Assembly (NCBI GenBank): GCA_034509755.1
Contig: CM067557.1
Span: 16,848,001-16,912,000 of the forward strand
Reading direction: 5' to 3'
DNA length: 64,000 bases
Origin: Anisodus tanguticus
Lineage: Eukaryota; Streptophyta; Magnoliopsida; Solanales; Solanaceae
Position numbers and translations under genes: made by a program
The notes under the pieces: model-generated
What the model was told of the DNA's origin: nothing
The model's database searches: none
The model's input: the letters and a program-made list of their open reading frames with translations, nothing else
Shown here: positions 45,180 to 56,979 of the stretch, in pieces
How the letters are laid out: every line of letters begins with the position of its first letter
Position numbering within the stretch: position 1 is the stretch's first letter

Positions 45180-46568
45180 AACGAGACCACCTAATTCAAT
45201 GGGAAATATTTTTCTCATTGGAAGGTAAGGATGGAAACCTTCATCAAATCATATGATGTAAAGATATGGAGACTCATCAAGTTAGGGGACATCCCTATGC
45301 AGAAGTCAAAATTTGAGGAAAAGAAAAAAGAAGAAGCAACTTCAACTAATGAATTGGCTTGCCTTGCTCATTACGTTGATTACCAGACATCCCCATGTAG
45401 AAGTTAAAATTTGATGAAAAGAAAAAAAAAAGAAACTTCAACTAATGAATTGACTTGCCTTGTTGATTGTGTTGATTAACAGATGGAGGTGATACAATTA
45501 AACTCAAAAGCTCAAACTCTACAATACAACGCCATCATGGGAGATGAATATAAAAAGATCTCTACATGTACAACTGCTAAAGAGATGTGGGATAAGCTAG
45601 AAGTTTCGTATGAGGGCACTGAAAAAGTCAAGGAAACTATCATCAGTCTTCTTGTCTATGAGTATAAAACCTTCAAAATGAAAGACGAAGAAACAGTAGA
45701 AGACATGTTCTCAAGATTCTTGGAGTACTCAAAACCTCAAGATTTTTTTTATCTCCGGTAGATAACATAAGAAATATTCTTATATGTCTGCCTCCACAAT
45801 GGCATGCAAAGGTTGTTGCTCTTGAAAGCATAAATCTCAAGACACTCACTTATGATGAAAGGGAGATCTGATTGCTTTGAAAAGACATGTCTTAACAAGC
45901 CAGGACAAGATGAAAACAAGAAAAATGTGGTAGCCTTCATATTCCAAATTGAGGAACATGAAAATGATGATATAGGAGAAGATGAAGCTTTTATGATTTC
46001 CCGACTATGTTATGGAGGCTATGAGAAAATCCAAGAATAACATAAAAAAAAGCTCAAACTACAGGAAAGGGAAATTTTCCATGGATTCAAATAGGATTTA
46101 TGGTAAATGATATGAGTGCAGAAAATATGGTCATATTTCTTTTGAATGTCCATATTCAAAATGAAGATCATCTAAAAGTTATCAAAGAAACAGATTCTTT
46201 AGCATATTGAGTGAGGATGAAATTTCAAACAATGAAGGTGAAGACACAAACAATGCGTATTTCATGGCAATTGGTGAAACAACTGAGGTACGATCTAATA
46301 CTTGTCAAAATGGTAGTGAAACTCAAGAACTGTTAGATCAGGCTTTAGAAGATTTAAATAAGGTTTTCAATGAGTTAAAAATATAAAGATAAAAGAAAGA
46401 GTGGGAGATCAAACTAGAAGTATGTGAAATTGAAAGGATCTTCTTCAAGAAGAAGTCCAGGAAATGCATTTGCAACTTAACGACTTGCGTAAATCCACCA
46501 ATCACAGTTCTGTCAGGTCCAATCAGATGACTCATAATTACAATCGACTGGTGAAGAACCTATCAGTG
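45180..46568 (+). pseudogene. Element F gag (copia UBN2 type), broken
   Basis: METFIKSYDVKIWRLIKLGD is read from 45231, a typical start of the copia gag core. A 92-residue frame follows at 45483-45761 with DEYKKISTCTTAKEMWDKLE and EGTEKVKETIISLL, the diagnostic UBN2 blocks, and EETVEDMFSRF. The zinc knuckle near 46108-46150 reads YECRKYGHISFECP, with its first Cys turned to a stop (TGA). An acidic segment around 46200-46300 is usual for SIRE gag. Solo LTR J interrupts it at 46569. A 97-bp internal tandem duplication (45288-45483) separates the start from the core. Confidence 0.85.
45288..45483 (+). repeat. About 97-bp tandem duplication in F gag
   Basis: GACATCCC...AATTTGA(G/T)GAAAAG...ACTTCAACTAATGAATTG...GTTGATTA occurs twice, starting at 45288 and 45386. 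The second copy has indels in its A run. Confidence 0.88.
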
Positions 46569-48952
46569 TGTCACGACCCATATAATTGGTCATGATGGAA
46601 CCTACACTTTCCCACCGGTAGGCGAACCATCCCTAAAATCAAACCATAAATTCATTTCGAAACAAGTGCGAAAATTGAATACAATTGAAGTACTAATTAA
46701 TAGTTTGATAAATATAAATAAGTGTGAAAATACTTAATCTTTACAATCGCCAAAATTTGGTCTAGCTGGTACAAAAGTGTCTAGTAATTGTTACAAACTT
46801 AAATTACTGAATAGTAGTTGTCTTGAAAGAAATAAAGAAAGAATATAAGATAGAGTGAGATCCAAGGTTGTTGGTAGGACTGATCCCTAAAACTGGAATA
46901 GGGATCAATATCTGCATCAAAAAGTGCAGCAAGTGTAATACGAGTACAAACACTAGTGCTTGTACATATTATAGACCGACAATGAAGGAAACACGTATAC
47001 AACAAATAAATATTGAATCTAATACCTATTACACGAACTCAACTTAACCTTTCCAATTATGTTCATGAAATCATGGATTATGAAGAGAACATGTAAGCAC
47101 GTATCGCATGGAAGGTAAATCATCCAAGAGGCCTAAAACTGGAATATAGATCAGTATCTGCACTGAAAAGTGCAGCAAGTGTAGTATGAGTACAAACACT
47201 AGTACTCGTAGGTATCATAGACCGAAAATGAAGGAAACACTTATACAATAAATAAAGATTGAATCTAACACCTACTACACGAACTCAACTTAATCTTTCC
47301 AATTATGTTCACAAAATCATGAATTATAAAGAGGAACACGTAAGCATGTATCACATGGAAGGGAAAAATGAATACATTATTAAAGAGTGTATGAATGCAA
47401 TGTATTGGCTAATAACAAATCTGGTACACACATGCTATGCGCTATGACACATATTCATGATCCATAGGAGACTCATGAGATCCATATACCTATAACGATA
47501 TTGCCTGAGGTCCTTTGCCTTCGGACTGTGGCCACTCACTGTACTACCCGACTTTACTGTCAAACTGTAAGAACCCCACTATACCGTCTGACTTTACCAC
47601 CAAACTATGAGAATACCAACCTTACCTTTATCTCAATCTTATACCATCTCATATCTCCTATTTCCAGGAATTATTCACAAGTTCATAAAATATGGAATAA
47701 ATGCAACATGTGCAATAACTCATGCCAATGGTATCATATATTTAAGATATGAATGCATGATGCCAACAATTTCATGTAACAACTCATATATTCAATTAGT
47801 TCTCGTTCATTAATTATACGAGATGGAGAGCGATGAGGTAAATGGATCAATCATAGCAAATACAAGTCAAACATGGCTATCATAGCCCACATAAACAACA
47901 ATCATACCAACCTAAGTAGATTTATGCACCACCTCTAATGCCCAAAGGCTTAACATGCTTTCCCCGACATAGTACACTACTATCAATACGACATTACATT
48001 GGTACCCAGCCAAGTGCTCATTGCAACCACTAAGATAGAACCCTCTTTCACTCCCAATACCCCCATCAATATTTATAAACTATATACGCACTCCGATCAA
48101 AATCTAAAATGGTAAATTGTAATGTACCTTGAAGGCGAACGGGAGTCACAAACCTTGAAGCCAATGCATTTCCTTTCTAGAGTGATTTCAAATGATCGAA
48201 TTCTATCAAATATGAATTCTATGTTAAAATACGAATCTACGGATACACATATAGCAATATAAGAATCCGAGTCAAATCCATCCCGAAAAGTGACCCAGGC
48301 CCACGTCAACGAAATCATAAATTTCTTTCAATATAAATTCACCCTAGGCCTAAGGATCATAAATCCGGAAAACCCAATAAAAAGTCTAGATCTTAATATT
48401 CAATTTTTCTTTTTCGCCAATTTCTTCTTAGGGCTAATATCCTCAATTTTCCACTAACCATATGAAAATAAAGCTAAATAACAGATTAATCATTGGAAAA
48501 AGCTAAAATAGAGATTAGGATCTTACCCCTATGAAGAATCAAAGTCCTAGCACTTGAAATCACCTTCAACTGAGCTCTCAAACCCAAATTATGATTGAAT
48601 GAAGTCGAGGATTGAAATAGGGAAGTTAATAACTACTACAGTGATTCCCTTCATTGCGGTCCCGAACACCTTTGTATCCAAAGCAACAACTCGATGAAGT
48701 CAGGAATGACATTTTCGATCTAATGGAATCGATGAAGTTTAACTACAGACATCTTTACTCAAAAGTCAACTTTTAGTCAACCCTTTCCAAAGTCAAACTA
48801 AAGAGACATCAAAATTAGGATTTTTCTTCCGAGAGAAGTTCGATTGCCTCAACCCATCCGCTTAAGATATAAATTGCTAAAGGAAACTACGAGAATGGTA
48901 TTTTAGGGAGTAAAATATCGAAATAGAATAAATGATCAAACTGGTCATTACA
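46569..48952 (-). mobile_element. Solo LTR J (gypsy, same family as the LTRs of C and E) in F gag
   Basis: The + strand edges are TGTCACGACC and GGTCATTACA. There is no primer site, coding region or second LTR, so it is a solo LTR, the product of LTR-LTR recombination. The flanks are CAGTG (46564-46568) and CAACG (48953-48957), matching at three of five bases with two transitions, a weak target duplication. It shares blocks with E's LTR (TTTATGCACCAC, CATGAGATCCATATACC). 2384 bp. Confidence 0.8.
46887..47378. repeat. 246-bp tandem duplication inside solo LTR J
   Basis: CTAAAACTGGAATA...AGTGCAGCAAGTGTA...GAGTACAAACACTAGT...CATGGAAGG recurs 246 bp apart (46887-47132 and 47133-47378). The copies differ at roughly one base in ten by eye, so it is an old duplication. 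Confidence 0.9.
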
Positions 48953-49500
48953 CAACGACTTATCTGCATCTAGTCAAGGCGGATCAGTTAACTCATTCTC
49001 TCAAGTCAACTGATAGGAAGTCTGACCATAACAAAATTGCTTCTAGCAAGTCAACTCCTCAGTCTGACATTGACAAAACCTTTTTCTCAAACTTATTTTT
49101 GCTATGGTAGAACTAGTCATAAGCAATATAAATGCAGATTTGTTTATGCAACAGCTTTTAGTTGGGTATGGAGACCTAAAAATTTTACACTAACTCGAAA
49201 GAACCCAAGAAGACTTGGATACTTAAAAGAAAGTAATTACTCTTTTTTGCAGGAACACCACAAGAAGAAAACAAAAGAAAAATGGTATTTCAACAGTTTG
49301 TGTTCAAATCACATGACAGGTAATAAAAACTTATTCAAATTAGTTGCTGACTATGATGGAAGATTGGACATTTTTAGGGATAACTCAAAAGGAAATGTTA
49401 TTGGTACAGGAACCATTACTTTTAATAATTATTGCGATATTACTAATGTTTATTTGGTGAAGGGGCTCAACTACAACTAGCTAAGCATAAGTCAACTATG
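48953..49500 (+). pseudogene. Element F gag end and copia protease
   Basis: After J the sequence resumes with Lys/Ser-rich gag, then a second zinc-knuckle-like segment near 49095 (CYGRTSHKQYKCRF). The protease site near 49282-49320 reads WYFNSLCSNHMTGNK. The copia consensus is WYLDSGCSxHMTG, so here the catalytic Asp is Asn and the Gly is Leu: this protease could not work. The 147-residue frame closes at 49480 after VKGLNYN. Confidence 0.85.
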
Positions 49501-49639
49501 TGATTTCAATCTTGAAGTAAGATTCAGAAAGATAGTATGTGTCATTCAAGACAACACTAGAAAAGCTTATCTTCCTCAAAACAATAATAAAATTGTATAT
49601 GTTCTAGACTCAGTTAAGAGTTCGGTTGGACATATATGT

Positions 49640-50470
49640 CTAGCCTCAATGAAGGAAGATCCTTGGATATGGCACAAGAAGTTAGGACATGTAAGCATGC
49701 ATTTGAATGAGAATCTTTATAAATAGTCTGCCAGAACTAAATTTCACAAAGGATCATAAATATGATGATTGTCACCAAGGTAAGAAAACTAGAATCTCCT
49801 TTAATTCAAAATATATTGTACCTGTTACTAAACCATTACAACTACTTCACCTGGACCTTGTTGGTCCTACTACAACCGCAAGCCTTGGTGGGAAAAGGTA
49901 TGGTTTTGTTATTGTTGATGATTCTCGTTTTACTTGGGTAATATTTCTTGCTCAAAAGGATGAAAAGATTTTAAGTTCTTTAGTGAGAAAGTACAGTGAG
50001 CAAAAGGCTATTACATCACTAAAATAAGGAGTGATCATGGAAGAATTTGAAAACAAGACTTCTGAATACTTCTACAACGAATAGGGATACACTCACAATT
50101 TCTCCTCGTCTAGATATCCTCAACAAAATAGAGTGGTTGAATGAAAGAATAGAACCCTTCAAGACATGGCCAAAACCATAATTGTTGAACACTCCTTGCT
50201 TCATCACTTTTTTGCAGAAGTTATTAGTACGGCTTGACATATTTTAAATAGGTGCCTAATAAGACGTATCTTAAAGAAAACTCCATACGAGCTATAGTTA
50301 GGTAAGAAACCCAACATTAGCTACTTTTATCCCTTTGGGTGCAAATGTTTTATGCATAATAATGGGAAAGAAAATATTGGTAAATTTGATTTCTTAGATA
50401 CTCTATTACCAATAGATCCTATAAAATTTCTAAGAAACACACTTCAACTATTGAGTATTTGATGATACTA
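49640..50470 (+). pseudogene. Element F integrase
   Basis: The open frame at 49707-50027 contains the end of the zinc-binding region (DDCHQGKKTR) and the core blocks LLHLDLVGPTTTASLGGKRY and GFVIVDDSRFTWVIFL, with the two catalytic Asp positions. Downstream pieces read HNFSSSRYPQQNRVVE, then NRTLQDMAKTIIVEHSL and a KKTPYEL*LGKKPNISYFYPFGCKCF stretch cut by stops. The Glu of the DDE triad is present in the VVE motif. It is inactivated by stops, for example directly after VVE. The region ends in gag-pol linker sequence up to G. Confidence 0.87.
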
Positions 50471-50792
50471 ATCGATTGGCTGAGAAAGGTAAACCTACAT
50501 ATGAAGAAAAAGACTCACTAGCAGTCAATACTATTTTATCTGGAACAAATAACTCTATGGAGTCAACTAGTACTGAACCAAAGTCAACTACTAACTCATT
50601 AAAAGAGTCCCAAATGAATGGGGAAGTGAACATGATTATCCAAAAAAAATTGTCATTGGAGACATAAACGAAGGAATGAGAAATATAGCATCAAACAAAA
50701 CCAAATCAAATATTGCTCTCATTCTCAACTCAAGCCAAAAAGGGTTGATGAAGCCCTCAAGGATGCTCATTAGGTTAAAGTTATGCAAGAAA

Positions 50793-53590
50793 TGTTACAT
50801 CCTGCATTTTTGTATGCTAAGATGTATCGTGAGTTAGTTGATGTAAGATCATAGAGCAAAGGTTATTTCTAAGGTTATAAGAGCTGAAAGTGATTTTTAG
50901 TATGTGTAGGAAGGCTTAGATATTGAACGAATCGAAAAGAATGAGTTTCGGCAAAATTTCCCATATCCTAAAAGTATCGTGAGTTAGTTGATGATAAGCA
51001 TGTCATGTTATGAGGTATTTGAATCTTATAATAGTCGTATCTTAATTGTTAAAGTCAAGCGAATTATGAAACAAAAGTCGGTAAAGGTCACGCAAGTTAA
51101 TTTCATAAGTTCGCTGATGTTTGGGTTATATATCACAGAGCTATTCAACTAATCTAATTGGAGTTACTGGGTGATCCACCCACTAATTAAAGGTCTCAAG
51201 TCTAGTTTCCAACACATTAAACTGTTTATCAATATGACATCAGAGTAAAGAAATATTTGGATTTTTGCGGGACTGTAGAGGCTTCCAGGTATGCAGTGAA
51301 GGACCTCATTGATCGAGCACCAAAGTGAGGGTGCTTCTTGCCTTGTCTTTGCTCAGTAGAGTGAGGCAGGAAAAGTTTCTAACTTTCTATTTAAGTGGTA
51401 TAAATATTTTCTGACTTTATCATTCGCCTAAACTGATCCCATATCACTCTCAAATGCTCTCTACAAGTTTATACATGGTTCAAATGAAGATCTTATAGGA
51501 GACAACATAAATCTTACATTGAGATTCCCGTGGTGTTAGTAAAACTCAATTCCTCCTTGTTGTTGTTGAATTGGAAGTTTCTTTGAGTTGGAGAAAACTT
51601 GAAATAGAACTTGTTCTTTATTTTTAAGGTAAGATTTTGTCCCTCCTCCTTGTATTTGATCTTATCTAAGTCTCGACTATGTTATTTGAATGGAAACTTA
51701 TGGGACAGAAGTTGGAAGTTCTAGAACTAATTGTTGGGTGTGTTATTGTATGTTTGAGCTTGTTCTTGAGATGTGGAAGTGATAAAATTGTAGTTGTGAT
51801 GATATAGATGTTTTGCGTTGTGCGGTGTGCTTTAGACAGAGGAAAGGAGTAATGAGAGGTCGTATGGTAGTGGTATAATGACTTTTTCACTCGTCGATTG
51901 AGATGTCCTTTCTTGAGTTTAGTAGTAGTGTAATTGATATCTCTTATGGATTATGTGTATTGGATAAGTAAGTCATGGTGGTGTTTAAGGGTCAACGCCT
52001 AAGGTATATTAAGGCTATTCCCTTTTCTTCATTGAGCATGAATCATTTGAATACCTTTCCGTCGAAAAAACCTAAGAAAGCAATTGTCTCATGTATTTTA
52101 TCATTGTATCGAAGTTCGTTCTATCTTAAGTTGGGGTTGTGTATATAAGTGTTGAGGTACCCCTAGTTCATATGCTATTTGTGTATTTTTTATGCCTATT
52201 TGATCTTTCATATGAACTCGTATCATAGTTGGAATAAATGAACCTCCTCATAAGGAAACTCTCCAAAGGTGTTTGTATGATTCTGGTTGTAGGGCTAAAG
52301 AATGAACGGTAATAAGTTACTTGCGATCTTTCTTATGTAACATAGTATCTAGAGCATCAAGTCTCATGTTTGGTCATCTAGCTCCTCTTGTAGTCATTTA
52401 AGTTAGTTGAACCTTGGTCTGATAATGTGTATGTATTAGTTAGTTGTCATTCTCTATGAGCTAAGAGCTCCTAAGGGACAAGTGGTTGTAAGAGACTTAC
52501 TTGCATACTTGATAATCGCCTAGTCCATTACATCAATCTCATTCACAACTAGTAGACTCATATGTGATTGTGCAACACTTGACTTGATTCTAAAAAGTAA
52601 TTGAATTCCCTAATTATGTCAATTTTATATAAGTGATGATGAAAATGATCGATTCACGGTAAGATTAGTTAAATGACTTAATAAGAAGTTGGTTGGTTGA
52701 TAATATAGACATTTATATGATTAAATTGTCTCATGTAAAAAGGGATCTAGTTAGGACAATATGAGGGTATGACTCGTTGGTCCTATGTGACTTATTTGTT
52801 GTCCTTAGAGGCTTACTTTTTGGCCACCAAGGCCTAGTTTCCAACCATTGAGGTCCATTTGCTAGCTATTGAGACCTACTTGTTGGCCACCACGGCCTAT
52901 TTTCTACTCTATCGAGCTTTATTTATTTCCCCCAAAAGGGCTTAGTTGTGGATCAAGATTGACTATACTTGTATACGTCTTACACGTTGTTGTGGCAGAA
53001 CATGCTTAAGAGGTAATAATAGTTTCATAAGATGCAACTTGCAGATAAGTGTCAGGTTTCTATATAGTTGTTCTTACCGTCCATTTTCTTTTGTTAGAAT
53101 TTTCTATACTTACATTTGTTATGTTATCTGCCTTACATACTCTGTACGTTCTTTCTTACTAATGTCCCTTTATCGGGGGCGTTGTGTTTTATGCGGCAAT
53201 TTTAGGTTCTTAGGGTAGAATGTCCTTCCAATAAGGACATCCAACTATAGTTTGGTGAGCTCTGCTTCTTTATAGAGTAACCAGTCTAGCAGTATGTATG
53301 ATATAGTTATACAGGTTTGTGGCTAGGTCAGGTCCCTGTCCCGACCATAATACACATGTCAGACTCGTAGAGGCTTGTAGACATACACCACTGGTTTTGT
53401 CAGTCATTCTCAGTTGTACAGTTGAGGACTTATGACCAATTTTATATAAGTACTTGTATTAGCGGGTCGGAGATGAGAATCATGCCCTTCTCCCTTTCTC
53501 TATTTGTTAAATATGTGTCTTACAGGTTGGTTTGCTCGGTCAAGTAAGGCATCGAGTGCCGGCTACGCCTCCCCTATTTTGGGCGTGAGA
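50793..53590 (+). mobile_element. Solo LTR G (gypsy, A/D-type family) between F integrase and RT
   Basis: It starts TGTTACATCC and ends GGGCGTGAGA (a decayed GGGTGTGACA), 2798 bp. There is no primer site after it. The flanks are AGAAA (50788-50792) and AGAAG (53591-53595), a target duplication with one change. When the flanks are joined, copia RT reading continues as MQEELD. It is therefore a solo LTR left after recombination. Confidence 0.87.
52808..52935. repeat. Degenerate 25-30-bp minisatellite in LTR G
   Basis: Four to five units of the type TTGGCCACCAAGGCCTA..TT, TTCCAACCATTGAGGTCCA, TTGCTAGCTATTGAGACCTA, TTGGCCACCACGGCCTA follow each other with drifting sequence. Confidence 0.75.
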
Positions 53591-54700
53591 AGAAGAATTA
53601 GATTAGTTTGAAAAGAATAAGATACGGAACTTAGTTCCAAGACCTAAAAAAGTATCAGTTATTGGCACAAAATGGGTATTTAGAAACACATTAAATGAAG
53701 CTGGAGAAGTTATTCGAAACAAAGCTCGATTGGTCGCTCAAGGTTACTCTCAGCTAGAGGGAGTCGACTATGACGAAACCTTTGCTCTTGTAGCCCGGTA
53801 AAAATCCATTCATATCTTACTCGTATATGCATCATACAAAGGTTTTAAATAATTTCAAATGAATGTTAAAATTGCTTTTCTAAACGGGTTCATAAAAAGG
53901 AAGTTTTTGTCAAACAACCTCCAAATTTTGAAAATAAAAAAAAATTCACATCATGTTTTTAAGCCGACTAAAGTTTTATATGATCTTAAGCAAGCTCCTA
54001 GAGCCTGGTATGGACTTTTTAAGTTCTTTCTAAATTGAACATAGATTTTCAAGAGATAAAATTGAGACAACGCTTTTTATCAAAATATCCTCGTTAGGAA
54101 ATCTTATTATCCAAATTTATGTTGATGATATTATTTTTGGGATTTCTAATCCTTCTTTGTGCAAGGGATTTTTCTAATCTTATGCAAAGTGAATTTGAAA
54201 TGAGTATGATGGGTGAGTTAACATTCTTCTTGAGACTCTAAATTTGTCAGTCAGATAATAAATCTTCATTTGTCAAAGCAAATATACAAAGGAACTTATC
54301 CAAAAATTTGGAAGGAATGATGCCAAGGCATCATCAGGGACTCTAATGAGTCCAACGTGTTCTCTTGATAAAGATGATGAAGCTAAACCAATAGATGAAA
54401 TGAAATATCGAGGTATGATTTGATATTTACTTTATCTAACCGCTAGTCGACCAGACATCATATTTAGCGTATGCAGATATGCACAATTTTAGTCTACTCC
54501 TAAGGAATCACATCTTATTGTTGTCAAGAGAATGGTATGATATCTTGTTGGCACCACTTCTTATGGTCTATGGTATTCAAATACTAACCCTTTTAACCAC
54601 GAAGGTTTTTCATATGTTGATTTTGCAGGTGACAAGGGTGATAGAAAAAGTATCAGTGGTACTTGTCAACTTCTTGAAAAATCCTTAATTTCTTGGAATA
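53591..54700 (+). pseudogene. Element F reverse transcriptase
   Basis: The RT starts with VSVIGTKWVFRNTLNEAGE and NKARLVAQGYSQLEGVDYDE, then TFALVAR near 53790, all conserved copia RT blocks. The active site YVDDIIFG is intact at 54118-54141. FEMSMMGELTFFL is near 54195, with slips around it. KMKYRG-like and LTASRPDIIF blocks follow near 54400-54460. Several frameshifts separate the blocks (for example NFKE-like text near 53850 and 54040). RT would copy element RNA to DNA in the particle. Confidence 0.9.
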
Positions 54701-55060
54701 GCAAGAAACAAGGATCTATTTCTCTATCAACGAGGCTGAGTACATAGCTATTGGTCAATATTGTGCTCAATTAATATGGATGGTGCATCAATTAAGTGAT
54801 TATGATTTGTGATGCAAACCTATTCAATTTTTTGTGACAATTCAAGTGTTATATGCTTATCTAAATATCCTATGCATCACACTAGGGCTAATTACATTGA
54901 CATTAAACATTGTTTTATTAGAGATCATGTTATTAAGGAAAATATTGAACTACCTTTTGTGAATTGAAAATCAATTAGCAGATATTTTCACTAAATCTCT
55001 TCTTAGGACAGATTTTGTTTTCTTAGAAAATCTCTTGGAATTATTGCTAAACCTGCTTAA
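54701..55060 (+). pseudogene. Element F RNase H
   Basis: Reads SISTEAEYIAIG-type sequence in pieces (AEYIAI, then QYCAQLIWM near 54740-54780), SNYP-like HHTRANYIDIKH near 54880, and QLADIFTKSL near 54970. These are the copia RNase H blocks ending the pol polyprotein. A stop or frameshift lies between them. Beyond it the envelope-like region begins. Confidence 0.85.
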
Positions 55061-55439
55061 GAGTTTTTGTGTGTACCATTTATTTCTATAATATAAAAAA
55101 TACTTTAGATTTTTTTCAAAAGTTTTTTGACATGTTTGTCGCAGTGTTTATACATTTTGTTTCCATGTATGCGAATATTTCTTGTGTTCCTTTTTATGTT
55201 TTATTTTAATGAAATATATGATGTGTTATCATTACTCCATGTGTCATTATCTTTCCCCTCCTTTTTGTCCGTTCAAACATGTAGTCGTTCAACTTCTCTA
55301 CACCTCCTCTCCACTTCTTCTCTTTTATTATCTCTCATTCACCACTCACTTCAACTTCTATCCCTATTTTCCCTTCTTTTTTAAAAAAATCCTCTCATGG
55401 AGAAATTCGAGAAATCCTCTTAATCTCTCCATAGCAGTG
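55061..55439 (+). other. Spacer between pol and envelope-like region of F
   Basis: Pyrimidine-rich, with CCTCTCC and TTCTTCTC stretches. The small frames at 55127-55445 are Leu/Ser/Phe-rich translations of this bias. No motif is seen. Confidence 0.55.
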
Positions 55440-56575
55440 CATTAAGGGTAAAGGAAAATCTTCCTTCACTGAATGCGTTGATCTAGAGCACTCTGCTTAT
55501 TCCTCATCGTCTGATCATTCTGACTCCATTTCTCTCAAAAATCTGTGTAAACAAGATGATCGTATTGACTCTCAAAAGAAGGTCAAGATTGAGTTTGAAA
55601 TTCCTCTATAATTCAATAAAAGCTTTTTACATCCGTGCTATACCTCTTTCAACTCCCTCATCAAAAATCTATCATTCCAGGCCAAATTGTAGATATTGAT
55701 CTCATGGAATCTTAGTCTTGCGAGGTAAAATCTCTTTTAAAATTTCAAGGATGGGAAAATTTCTTTTATTATCCCACTCATGTCTATGACACTCTTGTTC
55801 GCATGTTCTATGCTAATCTAAGGTCTTCTAAGCCTGATGAGTTTGAAACCCTTGTTCTAGGCACAAGAATTTTCATTGACTGTGAAGTTTTTTTATTCTC
55901 TCATTTACTGCAAGTGCTCTGGTTTTTCTTATCTCCCTACAAATTTCTGGCCTGGATCTCTTGAATTCTCCTATGAGCAAGCTAAATTAGTTTTATCCGA
56001 CTCTGCATCTGTTCCTGGTCAATTATGTCCCAATGATATGTCCTTTGAACCTAGGGGGTCTTGCTCATATGGTATCTACTACCATTCTTCCTCGTGTTGG
56101 CTCCTTTCCTAATGTTACCCAACGACATTCCATCTGTACCTACTATTTAGTCACCAAGAAGAAAATCAAGCTCTCCTCCGTTGTGATAAACTACATGATT
56201 AAGTGCTCCTCTAACCCCCACCAGTCTTCTCTATGGTATGCTTATCACTCGCATTCTTGAAGCACACCATGTTAATCTTAGTATCCATCCCCATTTCATT
56301 GTCAAATAATGTTATAATTCCAGGACTTTTGGGAGTATGCGGTATGTCCTGTCTGGGGACTCTTGGAACAAAAAGGACATTCTTGAGGATAACCTTATTG
56401 TGTCTCCATCTAAAGTCAAAGCCTCTGCATGTAGTTCCTCTCCTCCTGTTGTTCCACTGGATTGTCCTACTGAAGTTCTCACCCAACTAGCATCCATAGA
56501 TACCAAACTTGAGTCTCTCAAAGACTTAGTGGAATCCATAGATATCTTATTAGTCAAGTGCTAGAGCCCCTTTAG
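55440..56575 (+). pseudogene. Envelope-like/plant transposon protein region of copia element F
   Basis: A Ser-rich start (SSSSDHSDSISLKNL near 55495-55545) is followed by KKVKIEFEIPL, then GWENFFYYPTHVYDTLVRMF near 55750-55805 and SSKPDEFETLVLGTRIFIDC. Then come KCSGFSYLPTNFW and SSVVINYMIKCSSNP near 56175. The tail reads TQLASIDTKLESLKDLVESI near 56485-56540, a coiled-coil-like end. The place after RNase H and the layout match the third gene (often called envelope-like) of SIRE-type copia elements, also annotated as putative plant transposon protein. Function is unknown; a fusion role is unproven. Stops and at least three frameshifts break it. Confidence 0.75.
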
Positions 56576-56619
56576 AGTCTGTCTTTTCTGTTATCAATTA
56601 AATCGAAAGAAAAAAAAAC

Positions 56620-56827
56620 TGTGAAGAACAAGTTACAAGAGCTTACAGAGAATACCCTTAAAACCCAAGGGGACTGGACTAAGATACACATTACCTCCCA
56701 ACCAGTATATAAATATCTGGTGTCAATTTACATTTCAATATTTACTTAAGTATTACTTCCAATCTTAGTTACCTCTTATAGAAACAAAAAAATTACAATT
56801 CAACCCCCCCCCCCCTGCACTTTCACA
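56620..56827 (+). repeat. 3' LTR of element F, truncated
   Basis: It matches 44871-45020 but lacks the first several hundred bases of the 5' LTR. It is preceded by an A-rich tract (AAAGAAAAAAAAACT) and holds a run of about a dozen C near 56803-56815. It ends next to element H. Confidence 0.75.
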
Positions 56828-56979
56828 TTCTTGGCATGCTCTATATTCAGGGAGGCGAAACCAGCAATCGGTATCTTACTTGACCGAGCATACCAACCTG
56901 TAACACATCCACCTCTGAACATATATAGACACATCTAGCCTGACAAGGCCAAATCATATCATAATATGTAATTCTTTTG

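Larger units (their letters stand above)
44300..56827 (+). mobile_element. Element F: Ty1/copia, SIRE/Maximus-like, split by solo LTRs J and G
   Basis: The order on the + strand is LTR, PBS, gag (UBN2-type), zinc knuckle, protease, integrase, RT, RNase H, then a separate envelope-like region and a truncated 3' LTR. Integrase before RT is the copia order, and the envelope-like region after RNase H points to the SIRE group. The start of F is uncertain. Two gypsy solo LTRs (46569-48952 and 50793-53590) interrupt gag and the integrase/RT junction. All genes are broken. Confidence 0.85.
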
